A stretch of 64,000 nucleotides of DNA from Spiroplasma endosymbiont of Clivina fossor (GCF_964031115.1 NZ_OZ035006.1:1178001-1242000), one strand, 5' to 3'. Shown: positions 20,239 to 31,354, counted from the first letter of the stretch. Translations and numbers: made by a program. Notes: generated by a model from the letters alone, not told the origin.

Positions 20239-22122
20239 TTATATAAAAATTCTTAATATCATTAGAAAGATGGCAAAACCGATTAAAAATTGAAAGGTAT
20301 AGTAAAAAGCTGGTACCGTTTTAAAAATTGGAAAAATAGCAGTTGAAAAGTTAACTGTTGCTTTTGCAATAATTGCTAACGGTCGCAAAATCGTGATGAT
20401 TTGTGAGGCGGTGAGTATTCAGTTTATCATTTTGATACCAGCATTCTGAATGGCACATCCAATATCATTAAAAGTTGGTATTCATCGTCCGGAATATTTG
20501 CAATTTGCCGGCGGAATTAAATCGTCTCATTCACTGTTATTTAAACCATCAGGGATAAAGGCTGTTGAATTTAAGACATTAAAGTCATAAATTTTAAAAT
20601 TGTAGTTAGAGATATTACCTTTGTGATAAAGCGGAAAAGTTAAGGTAAAAATATTAATACCATAACGAATATCAATATCGGTATTGAGATAATTAATACT
20701 GTTAGCGGTTTTGTTGGTTGGCAAGGTAATCAGTTTATTATCATAAGATTTAAGGACATTAAAATCAATTTGATAAATACTATTGGTGTTGTTAATAGCA
20801 TTGTAATTATCTTGGTGCATTTTTTTGTCAAAAGTAAAGAAATAACTTCTTAGTAATAATTCTGAGTTTCCTATAATATTTACTAAGTATTTTTTGGGAT
20901 AAAAGGTAATTAATGAACGATAAAAGAAACCGATTTGAATAAAGTAATCCTTCTTATAGTTTTCTATACCCTTAAAATCAATTTCAGTATGAGTTTTTTC
21001 GTCCATATCAAAAGTCGCATAAAATAAACTAGCAAAGAAATTGCCGAGAATTTCATAGATTTCATCAAAAACATTTTTGTAATCGCTGTCGTTAATACTA
21101 GGAATGTTATTTTTAAAATATAAGTAAATATCATTTTTTAAATCGGGGTCATAGCGCAAAAAACTAAATCTAACATTGAGGTAATTTAAGGTACCAAAAA
21201 GATACTTAATTAGGTAATAATCGTTAGTACTTTTGGTATCATATTTTCAGATTTCGGTTTCACCGTGTAGTAATTGCAAATAGTTATTACCTGCGATTAA
21301 GGTTTTATTAAAAGCTTTAATTTTTAAAATATTCTTATTAATTTCATCTTCACTACTAGAAGTCTTATGATAAAAATAGCTTTCATTTTTAAAGCCGTGG
21401 TTTTTAATTGTGAATTCTTTATAGTAACCTTTTTCTAAGGTGTCAATAAAATTAAATACTGGTGTTCAATAAAGATAAGAGTAATTAAATTTGTCAAAAT
21501 CACCACGATGAATCATTAAATAGTCAAGGTTCTCAATGACATCGTTATAGTTGTGGTTGCCATCAAAGTTAGTGGTTGTTTCTGGTAAATCAATATCAGT
21601 CGTAGGTTTGGCTTTCAATTGTGCATCAAGTTCTAGAATTTTTCACCAGTTTCATTTTACACCGGCAAAAGTATTTTTTTGATACTCAAATTTTATTTTA
21701 ATATTTTTTATTTTAATATTTTGTTTTTGTTCTTTTTCAACTTCTGTTCATTTTGTATTTATTTGTAATTCGTTAAGTTTTTTAATAATATTAACTTGAT
21801 TTTGATTTATATAACTTTGAATTCGTCCTTTATTGTTCCATAATTCTTCTATAGGATTTATGGGTTTTATTCCTGATTGCTTCTCTATATCATTTAATAA
21901 AAATTGTAATTCTGTTTTTCACGCCGATGCAGGTTTATAAGGAGTTTCATTTTTTCATATTGTAAATTCTGCTTTTGTTAAGTTAATTTCAGACACTTGA
22001 TTGTTTTGTCTTTTGTTTCTAATTAGTGATTGTGTTGTTATTTCGTCATTGTTAATGTTTTGGAGAATGGCAAAAATGTTATTGAAACCAATAATTAACA
22101 CGGTAAATATTTTCATAAACAT
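20239..22122 (-). CDS. plectrovirus adsorption (pIII-like) protein, 627 aa
   Basis: A signal peptide (MFMKIFTVLIIGFNNIF), then a head domain (~41-165) unlike that of P2, then a body (from TTDIDLPETTTNFDGNHNYND) nearly identical to P2. The C-terminal region has hydrophobic helices (ILTASQIITILRPLAII and FYYTFQFLIGFAIFLMI). This is the layout of an inovirus receptor-binding/minor coat protein anchored at its C-terminus. The stop lies at the IS-B junction. The head domain recurs in the lipoprotein at 18619-19122. Confidence 0.85.
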
Positions 22123-22137
22123 TTTTATCACTCCTCT

Positions 22138-22410
22138 TTAAAATATTTTATTTTTCATTGTTCTTTTTTCTTTAATTTTTTTAATAAGCCACTCAATGCT
22201 ACAATTTATAATTACCGCTATTGTAATGCATATATCTAAATATCCTAGTATCATAAGTGAAATTAATGCTTCAAATTTTTCATATAATAATTTCAAATCA
22301 TTAATTTCCAATTTTAAAAATGGAATGAAAAAGATAGTAATCATAAAAATGTAAGGTAAGATTCTCCATCAATATTTTTTTAAAGAATTAATGAGCTTGT
22401 TTGATTTCAT
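22138..22410 (-). CDS. phage membrane protein (90 aa)
   Basis: Same position as 10795-11061, close to it in sequence over the first ~75 residues (KYWWRILPYIFM, then LMILGYLDICITIAVII). It lacks a 4-residue stretch and has the C-terminus KRTMKNKIF, as in P2. Overlaps the upstream gene by 23 nt. Confidence 0.72.
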
Positions 22411-23008
22411 TTTTCAAGGCTCTTTTTGCTTTGATTTTTTGAATAATCAAGCGGATTAATTTTTCAAATTTAATTGCAAAATATATTGCGCCGCCTCATC
22501 AAAAAACAAATATTCCTGCTAGCATAATACCACTATTGAACTTGCCAAAGAATTCAACCATCTGTTTATTCATAAAATCATTAAATTGGTTACTTGTTCC
22601 AGTTATTCATTTAGTATCCATTGCTGTTAATGCACAAATTAATAAACTTATAAAGATGAAAATGATACTTAATACTATTTTTAACCACTGCTTTTTAAAA
22701 GAATTTTTAATTCTTAATCTTAATGGTGTTTTTTCTTTTGAATTATCTTTTTTAAATAATTTTCCTAAAAGTTTTTTCATTTTAATTCTCCTTTCGTGTT
22801 TAAAAATTTTTAATTTTTGGTTTTTAATTATTAAGTCTGATTTTTGATTAATATGAATAGTATTTCACTTTTCTAATTCTAAAATTTCTTTATTTTTTTC
22901 CATTATTATGTATTTAAGAATATTAACACTATTTTCTAATATGACATTAGCAATTTTTAATTTGTCATTCTCTGTTTCTAATTCTTGTTTTTTAGTTCAT
23001 TTTTCCAT
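22388..23008 (-). CDS. phage two-TM protein with coiled-coil extension (206 aa)
   Basis: The C-terminal 130 residues (from ATG 22780) equal the two-TM protein of P1 (10425). In P3 the frame is open for 76 more codons upstream, from an ATG at 23008. That extension encodes a heptad-rich coiled coil (KKQELETENDKLKIANVILE and so on) and is absent from P1 and P2. GGTAAA precedes 23008 and GGAG precedes 22780, so either a fusion or two starts are possible. Confidence 0.6.
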
Positions 23009-23012
23009 TTTT

Positions 23013-23261
23013 TTACCTACCTTTAATTACAATAAATAAGGCAATAAGTACACAAGTTACACCAAGAATCGTAAAAATTGGGTGTTGCGAAAATGTTCGT
23101 GCCATTGGTTTAAATAGTTCTAAAATTGTTAAATTGCTAGTAATAAACTTTTGGAAATTGGCAAGCCCTTCGCTAATATAATTCGTTAAAGTTTCAAAAT
23201 GACTACCAGCCAATAATCCAAGAACAGTTATTAAGATAAAAATAATAATTAGTTTAAACAT
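23013..23261 (-). CDS. phage two-helix membrane protein (82 aa)
   Basis: Copy of the protein at 10154-10402 with a Lys/Gln change near residue 37. Two TM helices. Part of the assembly gene cluster. Confidence 0.75.
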   Translation of the reverse strand: MFKLIIIFILITVLGLLAGSHFETLTNYISEGLANFQKFITSNLTILELFKPMARTFSQHPIFTILGVTCVLIALFIVIKGR

Positions 23262-23267
23262 TTTTAG

Positions 23268-23549
23268 TTACCTTGTTTTGTTTTTATTGGTTTTATTTGT
23301 TTTTTTAGCTTTTCCTCACGCACTTAAACGCCCCTTATTTTTAACCGCATATTGGCGTTGTTTTTCTAAATTAACTTGTTGACTACCAAATCCGAGAATA
23401 ATTGCCATAAGAAATTCTACAGCCAGCGTTAAGAATAAAGGAAATATTAGTTGAATATTCGTTCCCGGCACTTCAAGACTTCAAATTAAATCAAAAACTT
23501 TATAAAGCATTTGGGCGAGAAAGTCGGCCATTTTTGCGAGATTTTCCAT
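23268..23549 (-). CDS. phage membrane protein (93 aa), altered tail
   Basis: Homologue of 9867-10151. An extra A in the run near 23306 shifts the last ~15 codons, so the protein ends in KTNKTNKNKTR instead of the usual tail. The TM helix is intact, so it may still work. Confidence 0.7.
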
Positions 23550-23555
23550 TTTTTA

Positions 23556-24539
23556 TTATTCCTTTTCTTTCATTTTTCTTAAAAATTTGCTAAATTTATC
23601 CATTTTTAAATATTCCAAGTCTTCTAAATCAATTGCTGTGTCATTATAGTATTTGTCTTCATAGTCAGGATTCACTTTTGCATTTAAGTAATCTCTTAAA
23701 AACGCTAGGTAAAAAGAATTGTAAGTGTTTAATATCGGTAAAGGAATTTTTAGTTTAAAAAAATAAATATCAAGTTCAGGAATATCGCGATATTTAATGC
23801 GACGACCCTTTTTACTATTTTTAGCATCAATTAAGGTGTTTCGTCAGCGTTCATATTCTTCAATGCTCGTAAACGTACCATAGATGACTTTTAAGTAGGG
23901 GCGAAAAATATTAACGGGTTTTTTACGAATGCCCACAATCACATTATTGGCAATATCACGAACTTTAACTCAAATATGTTTATCTCTTTGACCACTAGCG
24001 AGAACAATATGACCAAAATGGCGTGCCAGAGCGAAATATTCTTGAATACCGGTTTCTTCGTTTTTGGTATTATTTTTTTCCCAATCCGTTCCTTCTAAAA
24101 ATAAGTTCGTTTCATCTCATAACAGTAAGGTTTTGTCTGGTAATACCGGATAATCAAAGTCTAACAATCCCATATGTCCTAAACTTAATTTTTGGGTTTC
24201 TAGTAATGGAAAGGTTGATGCGATGTGATATTTCTTCTTTTTTAATAATTTTGATGCGTATACTAGAAAAGCAGTTTTTCCAGTTCCTAATGAACCAATA
24301 ACAATATTTAATGGTGAGTTTTTTAAGAAATTAATAACTTTGTTAATTTGTGTTAAATTACCGATTTTAAAAAGGAAAATTAAAATACAACCCGCTAAAA
24401 ATAAATAGCTTACAATGTTTTTAAAATAACCGTTGTAAATGTATCAAATTGCTCCCCAATGTCATAAAATTAAAAATGAGGTGCGATTCAATTCAATAAA
24501 ATGGTTATTTTTTTCTATTACTCATTTGCAAAATTTCAT
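23556..24539 (-). CDS. Zot/pI-like phage assembly ATPase (327 aa)
   Basis: Same Walker A (GSLGTGKT) and Walker B (LLLWDE) as in P1 and P2, with an N-terminal hydrophobic segment. The frame is open with TGA as Trp. The start is again enclosed by TGAGGTGC/GCACCTCA (24543-24550 and 24477-24484). Confidence 0.87.
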
Positions 24540-24563
24540 CTTGCACCTCACTTTATTTTTTTC

Positions 24564-24809
24564 TTATCGTACTGCCCCAAGTAATTTTTCAAACATTTTA
24601 AAGCAAATAAAGAATATTGCCAAAATAAATGGAAAAATGAAGATTCAGTAGTCAGTAAAGAAGTTACCGACTTGTGGCATATTAACAGCAATAATATCTC
24701 ACATTTTAGTAAACGCTGTCATAATTGCATTTCATAATTTAGCCATCGCATCACTAGCTGTTATTTTTTCTGCTGTTGCTGGTGCATCGGCCAAGAAAGT
24801 TCCAATCAT
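24564..24809 (-). CDS. plectrovirus major coat protein (81 aa)
   Basis: Homologue of 8610-8852 (LADAPATAEKITASDAM, then the TM helix and KLLGAVR). The IS-B at 24815-25882 lies between its strong Shine-Dalgarno and the start codon, so normal translation of the coat gene is probably lost in P3. Confidence 0.82.
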
Positions 24810-24814
24810 ATAAT

Positions 24815-25882
24815 AGACTTCTTGCAAAATTAATATGATAATTATAATTTTTAAATTTAAAATAAATATAAAAGTGTTATTAAAATAATTTTTAGATTAT
24901 TTTTACAAATATTTTGTCATTAAAACATAATAAAAATTATTATTTACAATAAAAAAAGACTGAAATTTTAAATTATCAAATATATTTAAACTAATAGTTG
25001 TAAATTATAAATTGAAGCTATTAAATTAAATCTTAAAGCAAATCTTTTTCTACGATTTCGATATTTTTCACTAATAATTTTAAATTTTTTAAGTATAGCA
25101 AAAACATTTTCAATAACAATTCTCATTTTTGAAATTCGCTCATTATTTTGCTTTTCTTCTTTATTTAAAGGGTTTTTCTTTGATTTTCTTTTAGGAATTA
25201 AAACATTATGATTAATTTTTTGTATGCCTTGATAACCTAAATCCACTAAAACAGTTGTTTCTGGTAAAAATTTAATTTTTGAATCTTTTAAAATTTTAAA
25301 GTCATGGTTTTTACCATAAGAAAAATCAGAACTAATAATTTTTTTACTATCTTTTTCAATTATAACTTGTGTTTTTATTGTGTGTTTTTTCTTTTTTCCT
25401 GAGTAGTGCTGTTTTTGTCTTTTTTTGGGCGTTGGATTTGGCTTTCAGTTACATCAATTATAACAGTCTTATCTTTGAAATAATCTTTTAATAGTGATTT
25501 TTGACCAGTAAGTTGTTGAAAATTAGGGTGTTTTATTAAAGTGTCTTCAATTCATTTGATATTTCTATAACAACTACTTTCACTAATATCATAACTTTTT
25601 GCAATATGAAAATAAGTTCTATATTCTCTTCAATATTCTAAAGTCATTAAAATACGATTTTCTAATGATAATTTATTGGTTCTTCCGCGACGAAATCTCT
25701 TTTTTAATTCTTCTATTTTTAAAATTTCTAGCATTTTATTAAAAGTAGTATGTTTAATACCAGTTAATCTTAAAAAATTTTTATCACTTATTTGATTATT
25801 TTTTTTAAATTTCATTTAAATTCCACCTTTTTATTAAAAACAACAATTCAATTATATTTTAAATTAATTTTGCAAGAAGTCT
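24815..25882 (-). mobile_element. IS-B, full length, splits the coat gene from its RBS
   Basis: A 1068-bp copy with AAT on both sides (24812-24814, 25883-25885). P2 and P1 show the undisturbed sequence, which confirms the 3-bp duplication. The AAAGGGGGTG ribosome-binding site is left on the far side of the element. Confidence 0.94.
24986..25815 (-). CDS. IS-B transposase, -1 frameshift fusion
   Basis: ORFA from 25815 to 25375 and ORFB to 24986, slip site at 25420-25426. Intact like the other copies. Confidence 0.86.
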
Positions 25883-25899
25883 AATCACCTCCTTTCTCT

Positions 25900-26034
25900 T
25901 TAAAACATTCATCATTTATATTCAAAGTTTTTCTTAAATTTGTTAAAACCACGATTAACCTTAACACTATTGTATTTTTTCCTAATTAATTTTGAATTTC
26001 TTTGGGAATGCATCACAATGTAACTTCTTGACAT
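25900..26034 (-). CDS. phage small basic protein (44 aa)
   Basis: Same as at 8456-8590, with one Arg to Ser change (KYNSVK). Lies just upstream of the IS-B that cuts off the coat gene. Confidence 0.7.
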
Positions 26035-26045
26035 TACTTTTGCCT

Positions 26046-26276
26046 CTATCTAAATACTGATATTGTTTTTCAAAGTAACATTAGAATAAATCACACCATA
26101 ATCGCTGTTAGGAGTCAAAAAGCAATGTTTGCTATTAAAAGCCAAAGTGGTGTTTCGGTTAAATCAATTTCTTTACCACCAGTAATGTGAGCCGGAATAG
26201 TTGTAATTTGAATAAATAAATCTCAGAAAGTTTGTTTAATTTGCTCTCAATTAAATTCTTTTAAATTTACCGTCAT
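26046..26276 (-). CDS. phage small membrane protein (76 aa)
   Basis: Homologue of 8214-8444 starting MTVNLKEFNWEQIKQ, with an amphipathic N-terminus and a C-terminal TM helix. Confidence 0.73.
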
Positions 26277-26279
26277 TTT

Positions 26280-26441
26280 TTATTTCCCAAAAATCATTTT
26301 TATTGGTAAATACATAATTGAAATTAATGCGAAAAGAAAAGTAATGATAATAATTAATCCGGCAATAAACGCAACTTGTGCAGGCATTTTTTCTATCGGA
26401 ATAAACAGTTTTAAAAATTCCATAATAATTTCTCAAAACAT
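26280..26441 (-). CDS. phage small membrane protein (53 aa)
   Basis: Homologue of 8049-8210 with one TM helix; the start overlaps the previous stop. The last residue is Lys instead of Arg. Confidence 0.73.
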
Positions 26442-26662
26442 TATTTTTTATCCGCGTTATTTTCTTTTGAATTAGGAGCTTTAACTCATTCTTCAAAGCG
26501 AGCAATAAATACTTTTTCGTCTTTCGTGAAATTACCAGCATTATTTTTAATGGCATTTTTATATTTAATTCGCATTTTTATTTTGGCATAAATTTTATAA
26601 GCAAAATATGCCAATAACATTATGCAAATAATAGTAAATATTATTCCAATCGCAATATTCAT
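26441..26662 (-). CDS. phage small membrane protein (73 aa)
   Basis: One N-terminal TM helix, then a basic stretch and an acidic tail ending NADKK. Starts 2 nt after the 108-aa gene. Confidence 0.73.
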
Positions 26663-26664
26663 TT

Positions 26665-26991
26665 TTAAACTCCTTTAAAATAGTTATAATTTGTATCTTT
26701 TTTATTGTTTTCTTTTTCGGCAATGAAAAAACCTAATAATTCTTGTCCCTTAATTAATTTGGTTTCTTTTTCTTTTTGATTAATCGAAATTACTTGATAT
26801 TTACTATCTTTTATTATTCCAATGCAAATTGAATTTTCATATTTTCCTTTATAAACAAATCGCTTTGGAAACCAAATGCCGATTTGTTCATTAAATCATG
26901 GAATTTTTGGTGCTTTAATAAGCATTGCGTTTTGTGTTTCTTTTAAAAGATATTTCTTAGTATTTAAGAAAATGTTTTCAATGTTTTTCAT
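26665..26991 (-). CDS. phage early protein (108 aa)
   Basis: Begins MKNIENIFLNTKKYLLKETQ; soluble, mixed alpha/beta, with FPKRFVYKGKYE and ETKLIKGQELLGFF. It is the first gene after the origin region and has a homologue as the first gene of the unrelated phage T (54846). Position suggests a replication or single-strand DNA-binding role, which I cannot show. Confidence 0.75.
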
Positions 26992-27472
26992 AATAAATTA
27001 CCTTTCTTATGAATAAACTAAGTTATATTAACTAAGTTTTAGTTAACTTAGTTTTTTAAACACTTATATATCGCAGATTTAAGTGTTTAACAAGCTTTGT
27101 TAGTAAATTTTGTTTTTTTAATTAGATAAAGATTTTAATAATTTTAAACTTAGTATATCCCTATATAGAAATTTCTACACTTTAATGTCCGCATCCTACC
27201 CTTGGAACTAATTTAATAGCGTGTATATTTTTAGGAAATCCACCCATTCATTTTTTTATTGCAAAACGAAACAAATTGCTATAGCTAATAGGATGTTATC
27301 TATTAACTGGTAAACTTCTTTTGGTTATGGCGACCACCCACAATTTATCGTGCTTTAATACATACCAACATTATTAACTCACTTGTATTTAATTTTCAAA
27401 GAACAAATTTTTAACATCTTATAAAATAAAAAGACAATCATTGCTGACTGTCTTAATACTTATTCAAATCTT
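26992..27472 (-). other. P3 origin/intergenic region
   Basis: About 480 bp without genes, collinear with 31854-32334. Contains the stem-loop AAACACTT...AAGTGTTT (27059-27089), repeats of AACTTAGTTAA next to the first gene, and a terminator-like hairpin (27431-27454). Proposed replication origin and early promoter region by analogy with other inoviruses. Confidence 0.6.
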
Positions 27473-27500
27473 TTCCCACCTAACAAAACTTTATGCGTCC
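27473..27500 (-). other. dif-like 28-bp motif at P3 left end
   Basis: Minus-strand arm GGACGCATAAA, centre GTTTTG, arm TTAGGTGGGAA. This is the 11-6-11 layout of XerC/D sites. P3 homology ends exactly at its first base, where an IS-A fragment begins. Confidence 0.5.
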
Positions 27501-28360
27501 AGAAAAACAAAAATATTTATGTAAAAATTGCCGTGCAAGTTTTGACGCTTTTCGTAATCATTTTATTTATTGAAGTCATTTAAATTATGAACAATGAAAT
27601 TTATTGATTCAAATTTCATTGCTGGGGCAATCTAGTAAAACAATTTCTCGTTTTATTAAAACTACATTAAAAACTGCTTGATATAATCGTCAAAAATTAA
27701 TGAAATCAAAACAATTAGAAAATACCCAATTAAAATTTAAAAAATTATCTGGTAAAATCCAAATCGATGAAACATTTATTAAAGAAATCCATAAAGGAAA
27801 TTTCAAATATAAAACTGATCCACGAAGAATTCACCTTGACCCATTCGCAACTAATACTAAATGCTGTATTCAAATGGCAATTGATAATAATAACAATATT
27901 TATGTTAAATCCACAAACACCAAACGTTTACAAAAACAATGAGTTATTGAAAATATGAACAAAGAATTAATTAACGAAAATTCAATTATTACTTCTGATA
28001 TGCAAAAATTATATTTTTTAGTAGCAAAACAAACAAATTCTACTTTATGTGTAACTAAAACAACAATTAATCCTGAAGCTAGTTATCGTAACTTAAATAA
28101 AATCAGTAAATTACAATCTAGTCTTAAAGAAGCCTTAATTCATTATCATGGTTTAGGTTTTACTAATATTCAAAATTATTTAAATCTCTGAAAATGAAAA
28201 TACCAACATAAGGGTTTAACTCCAAACCAACAAACAGCGGTATTATATTTTAATGTATAAAAAAGTTAAAGTAAAAATAGTAATTTTACATAAAAGCCTT
28301 TTAAAATTATCAAGTTGATGATTTTTTTTATTTTATCAAGAGTTTTCGACAAAATTAAAA
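27501..28360 (+). mobile_element. IS-A, 5' truncated at prophage end
   Basis: IS-A from the middle of the zinc ribbon to the right terminal repeat; the 5' ~280 bp are missing at the P3 boundary. The right end is just upstream of the secG promoter. Confidence 0.9.
27505..28260 (+). pseudogene. IS-A transposase lacking N-terminus
   Basis: The frame is open from the KQKYLCKNC half of the zinc ribbon to the normal stop, but start and first zinc ligands are gone. Confidence 0.85.
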
Positions 28361-28388
28361 TAATTGTCATAAAACATATATGATAGAT

Positions 28389-28399
28389 TATGATATAAT
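28389..28399 (+). promoter_or_regulatory. secG operon promoter (extended -10)
   Basis: TGATATAAT near 28391-28399 gives an extended -10 about 45 bp before secG. No good -35 is present at normal spacing (TTGTCA is too far upstream at 28364). It lies just beyond the IS-A end. Confidence 0.55.
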
Positions 28400-28443
28400 T
28401 TATAAGGTAATTATTAAAATTTATAAAAGTAGAGGTTTAATAT

Positions 28444-28698
28444 GTGAGTAAACAAAATATTTTATTAATCTTTGAGATTATTCTTTTAATTATTGGTTTT
28501 GCAATGATTGTTATTGGACTATTACAGCCAAAGAAAACGCAAGCAGGATTAGGAGCATTAAGTGGTGGTAATCAAGAGCTTTTTGCACAAACTAAAGAGC
28601 GAGGACTTTCACGAACTTTGTCATTAATGATGTTAGGTTGTGGATCTTGTTTATTTGTTCTTTCAATGATTATTAGAATTTTAGAAAATTTTTTATAA
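28444..28698 (+). CDS. secG: protein translocase subunit SecG (84 aa)
   Basis: Small two-TM subunit of the SecYEG membrane channel. TM helices lie at residues ~6-26 and ~58-80, with the family motif GLGALSGGNQELFAQTKERG between them. The start is GTG at 28444 (the ATG two bases upstream is in another frame); AGAGG lies at normal distance. It is followed by rnr, the usual secG-rnr-smpB-ssrA order of Firmicutes and Mollicutes. Confidence 0.92.
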   Translation: MSKQNILLIFEIILLIIGFAMIVIGLLQPKKTQAGLGALSGGNQELFAQTKERGLSRTLSLMMLGCGSCLFVLSMIIRILENFL

Positions 28699-28758
28699 TT
28701 TTTATTTAAACTATTAGTTTTTGAAAGTGCTAATAGTTTAATGACTGATGGAGAGTAT

Positions 28759-30906
28759 ATGAAGCAAAAAATTTTAAATATTTTAAAAAATGAAAAACGA
28801 ACCCTTTCAAAGTTAGAAATTAGTAATTATCTTGAAATTACTAATAAAGAACAATATGAATTAATGGTGTTGGAACTTAAGGAATTAATAATTAATGATG
28901 TTTTAAAAGTTAATAGTGATAATAAATATTCCTTAAATTTACAAAATCAATTACTTACTGGTATTATTCAACTGCATTCTAAGGGTTTTGGTTTTATTAA
29001 AACTAAGGATAATCAAGAGTATTTTGTTAAATCACAAGACTTAAATGGCTGTTTAGATATGGATGAAGTTTTATTTGCTACTAAAAATATTAAGCAAAAT
29101 GATGCCCGACACTTTGAGGCTCGAGTAATTGAAGTATTAAAAAGGCTTTTAACGACTGTTGTTGCTACTGTTTGTTTTAATGAAGCAAATAAAACAAAAT
29201 TTTTAAAAATTAATAATATTAAATTGCAACATTTAGTTCTTGTAGTTACTAATTTAAATATTGCAATTGTTGATACGATTGTTATTGCTAAAATAGTGTC
29301 TGTTAGTAAAAATCAATTGGTATCATTAGAAATTCAGGATATTATTGGTAATATTAATACCCCGGGAATTGATGTCATCGCTGTTGTTCACGAGTTTTTT
29401 GTTAAGACAAAATTTGATGATGCGACATTAAATGAAGTAAAAAAAATTTCTCCGTTGGTAATGGCTGAAGAATTAATTGGTCGGAGAGATTTACAAAATA
29501 ATTTATTTATTACTATTGATGGTAGTGATGCTAAAGATTTAGATGATGCTATTAGTGTTGTTAAGTTGGATAATGGAAATTATAAATTATTTGTTGCGAT
29601 TGCTGATGTGGCACAGTATGTTACTGAGAATAGTGCTTTAGATAAAGAAGCTTTTATTCGTGGGACTTCTGTTTATTTAGTTGATCGTGTTATTGCGATG
29701 TTACCACCACAATTATCAAATGGTATTTGTTCTTTAAATGAAAATGAGATGCGGTTAACGATAGTTTGTGAAATGGAAATTAATTCTGTTGGTGGAACTA
29801 TTAGTAATGAAATATATCCAGCAGTTATTAAAACTAAGCGAAGAATGTCGTATGATGAAGTAAATTTAGCTTTTAGTAATCAAAATTCAGATTTTATTAA
29901 AACTCATCCTGAAATTTATCAAATGCTTTTAATTGGTCGTGATTTACATCATATTTTAAGAAAATATAAAGAGCAAGCTGGGGTTATTGATTTTAATTTA
30001 AATGAAGCTAAATTAATTTTTAATCAAAATGGCAAAATTAGTGATATTACTTTGAGAAATCGGGCAACAGCAGAAATGTTAATTGAAGATTTTATGATTC
30101 GTGCTAATGAAACTGTTGCTAGCACTATTTATTGAATGAATTTGCCATTTATTTATCGCATTCATGATAAACCAAAAATTAAAAAATTAAGAGAAGTGTA
30201 TAATGTATTAAAAATAATGGGTTATAACATTAAGGGTAAAGTTGAGAATGTTTATGCTAAAGATTTACAATTAACTTTGGAAAATATTAAAGATAAACCT
30301 TGATTTCAAGTTGTTGCTACTTTGTTTTTACGAAGTATGGAAAAAGCGCGTTATGATATTAATAATATTGGGCATTTTGGTTTAGCAAGTGACTGTTATA
30401 CTCATTTTACATCACCAATTCGTCGTTATCCAGATTTAGTTGTTCATCGGATGCTAAGAAAATATCTTTTTGAAAAACAAATTAATAATGTTATTGTTGA
30501 TAAGTATACAGCGGTTTTACAAAATCAAGCTGAACAGTCTAGTATTTCTGAGTTGAAAGCATTAGAATGTGAAAGAGCAGTAGAACAAATGAAAAAAGCT
30601 GAGTATATGGAAACACAAATTGGAAAAAGATTTTTGGGAATTGTTAGTTCAGTTACTAATTTTGGGATTTTTGTAGAATTAGAAAATACTATTGAAGGAT
30701 TGGTTCGTGTTAGTGATATGCGAAATGATTATTATAACTATAATGAAAAAACAATGCGCTTAGTTGGTGAAAGAACAAGAAAAGAATATTATCTTGGACA
30801 AATTGTTAATATTGAGGTTAAGCACGCTAGTAAGTTAGAAAGAAAAATTGATTTTATCCTTAAAGATCCTAAAAATGGTAATGGTAGGGTTAAACAATGA
30901 AAATAA
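28759..30906 (+). CDS. rnr: ribonuclease R (715 aa)
   Basis: 3'-5' exoribonuclease that degrades structured RNA and, with tmRNA, faulty messages. N-terminal winged-helix and cold-shock parts are followed by the RNB catalytic domain with [15 protein letters not shown] (metal-binding Asp cluster, residues ~253-267). [16 protein letters not shown] comes near residue 550 and a C-terminal S1 domain at ~620-710. Start at 28759 chosen for the GGAG upstream. TGA Trp codons at 30133, 30301 and 30898; the last means the gene ends at TAA 30904-30906, inside smpB. Confidence 0.93.
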
Positions 30907-31334
30907 TTGCTTCAAATCGTAAAGCACGATTTAATTATGAATTAATAGATAGTTATGAAGCTGGCATTGAATTACAAGGTTCTGAGGTTAAATCTTTAAG
31001 GGAATCTAATGTATCATTACAAGAAAGTTATGTTTTGATTAGAAATCAAGAAGCCCTAATTTTAAATTTACATATTAGTACTTATGCTTATGCATCAAGT
31101 GCTAAACCGGATCCTAATCGTTCAAGAAAGTTATTATTGCATAAAAAACAGATTTTAAAGTTGGAAGCGAAAATGAAATTGCAAAATTTACAATTAGTTC
31201 CTACTAAAATATATTTTAATAGTAAGGGTTTAGTTAAAATTGAAATTGCGTTAGCAAAAGCTAAGAAACTTTATGATAAAAGAGAGACTATTAAAAAACG
31301 CGATATGGAACGAAAAATTCAAAAGATTTCATAA
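30897..31334 (+). CDS. smpB: SsrA-binding protein SmpB (145 aa)
   Basis: Partner of tmRNA in ribosome rescue. The OB-fold core has [20 protein letters not shown] and GSEVKSLRE, and the basic C-terminal tail ([21 protein letters not shown]) reaches the decoding centre. Full length for the family. Overlaps rnr by 10 nt and directly precedes the tmRNA gene it serves. Confidence 0.95.
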   Translation: MKIIASNRKARFNYELIDSYEAGIELQGSEVKSLRESNVSLQESYVLIRNQEALILNLHISTYAYASSAKPDPNRSRKLLLHKKQILKLEAKMKLQNLQLVPTKIYFNSKGLVKIEIALAKAKKLYDKRETIKKRDMERKIQKIS

Positions 31335-31346
31335 ATTTGATATAAT
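31318..31346 (+). promoter_or_regulatory. ssrA promoter
   Basis: TATAAT at 31341-31346 with an upstream TG, 8 nt before the mature tmRNA 5' end; weak -35 TTCAAA near 31318. Confidence 0.6.
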
Positions 31347-31354
31347 ATACTTAT

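Larger units (their letters stand above)
18619..27500 (-). mobile_element. prophage P3, SpV1-like plectrovirus, with two IS-B insertions
   Basis: A complete-looking plectrovirus genome on the minus strand: origin region (26992-27500), 108-aa gene, small membrane genes, coat, ATPase, adsorption gene and lipoprotein. Two IS-B copies interrupt it. One (24815-25882) sits between the 44-aa gene and the coat gene; the other (19170-20237) lies between the adsorption gene and the lipoprotein. Without these it is ~6.7 kb, slightly shorter than typical SpV1 genomes. Confidence 0.9.

Noticed and set aside
28364..28369. TTGTCA as -35 of the secG promoter
   Set aside because: 24 nt from the -10, too far for a normal promoter; the extended -10 alone is more plausible.
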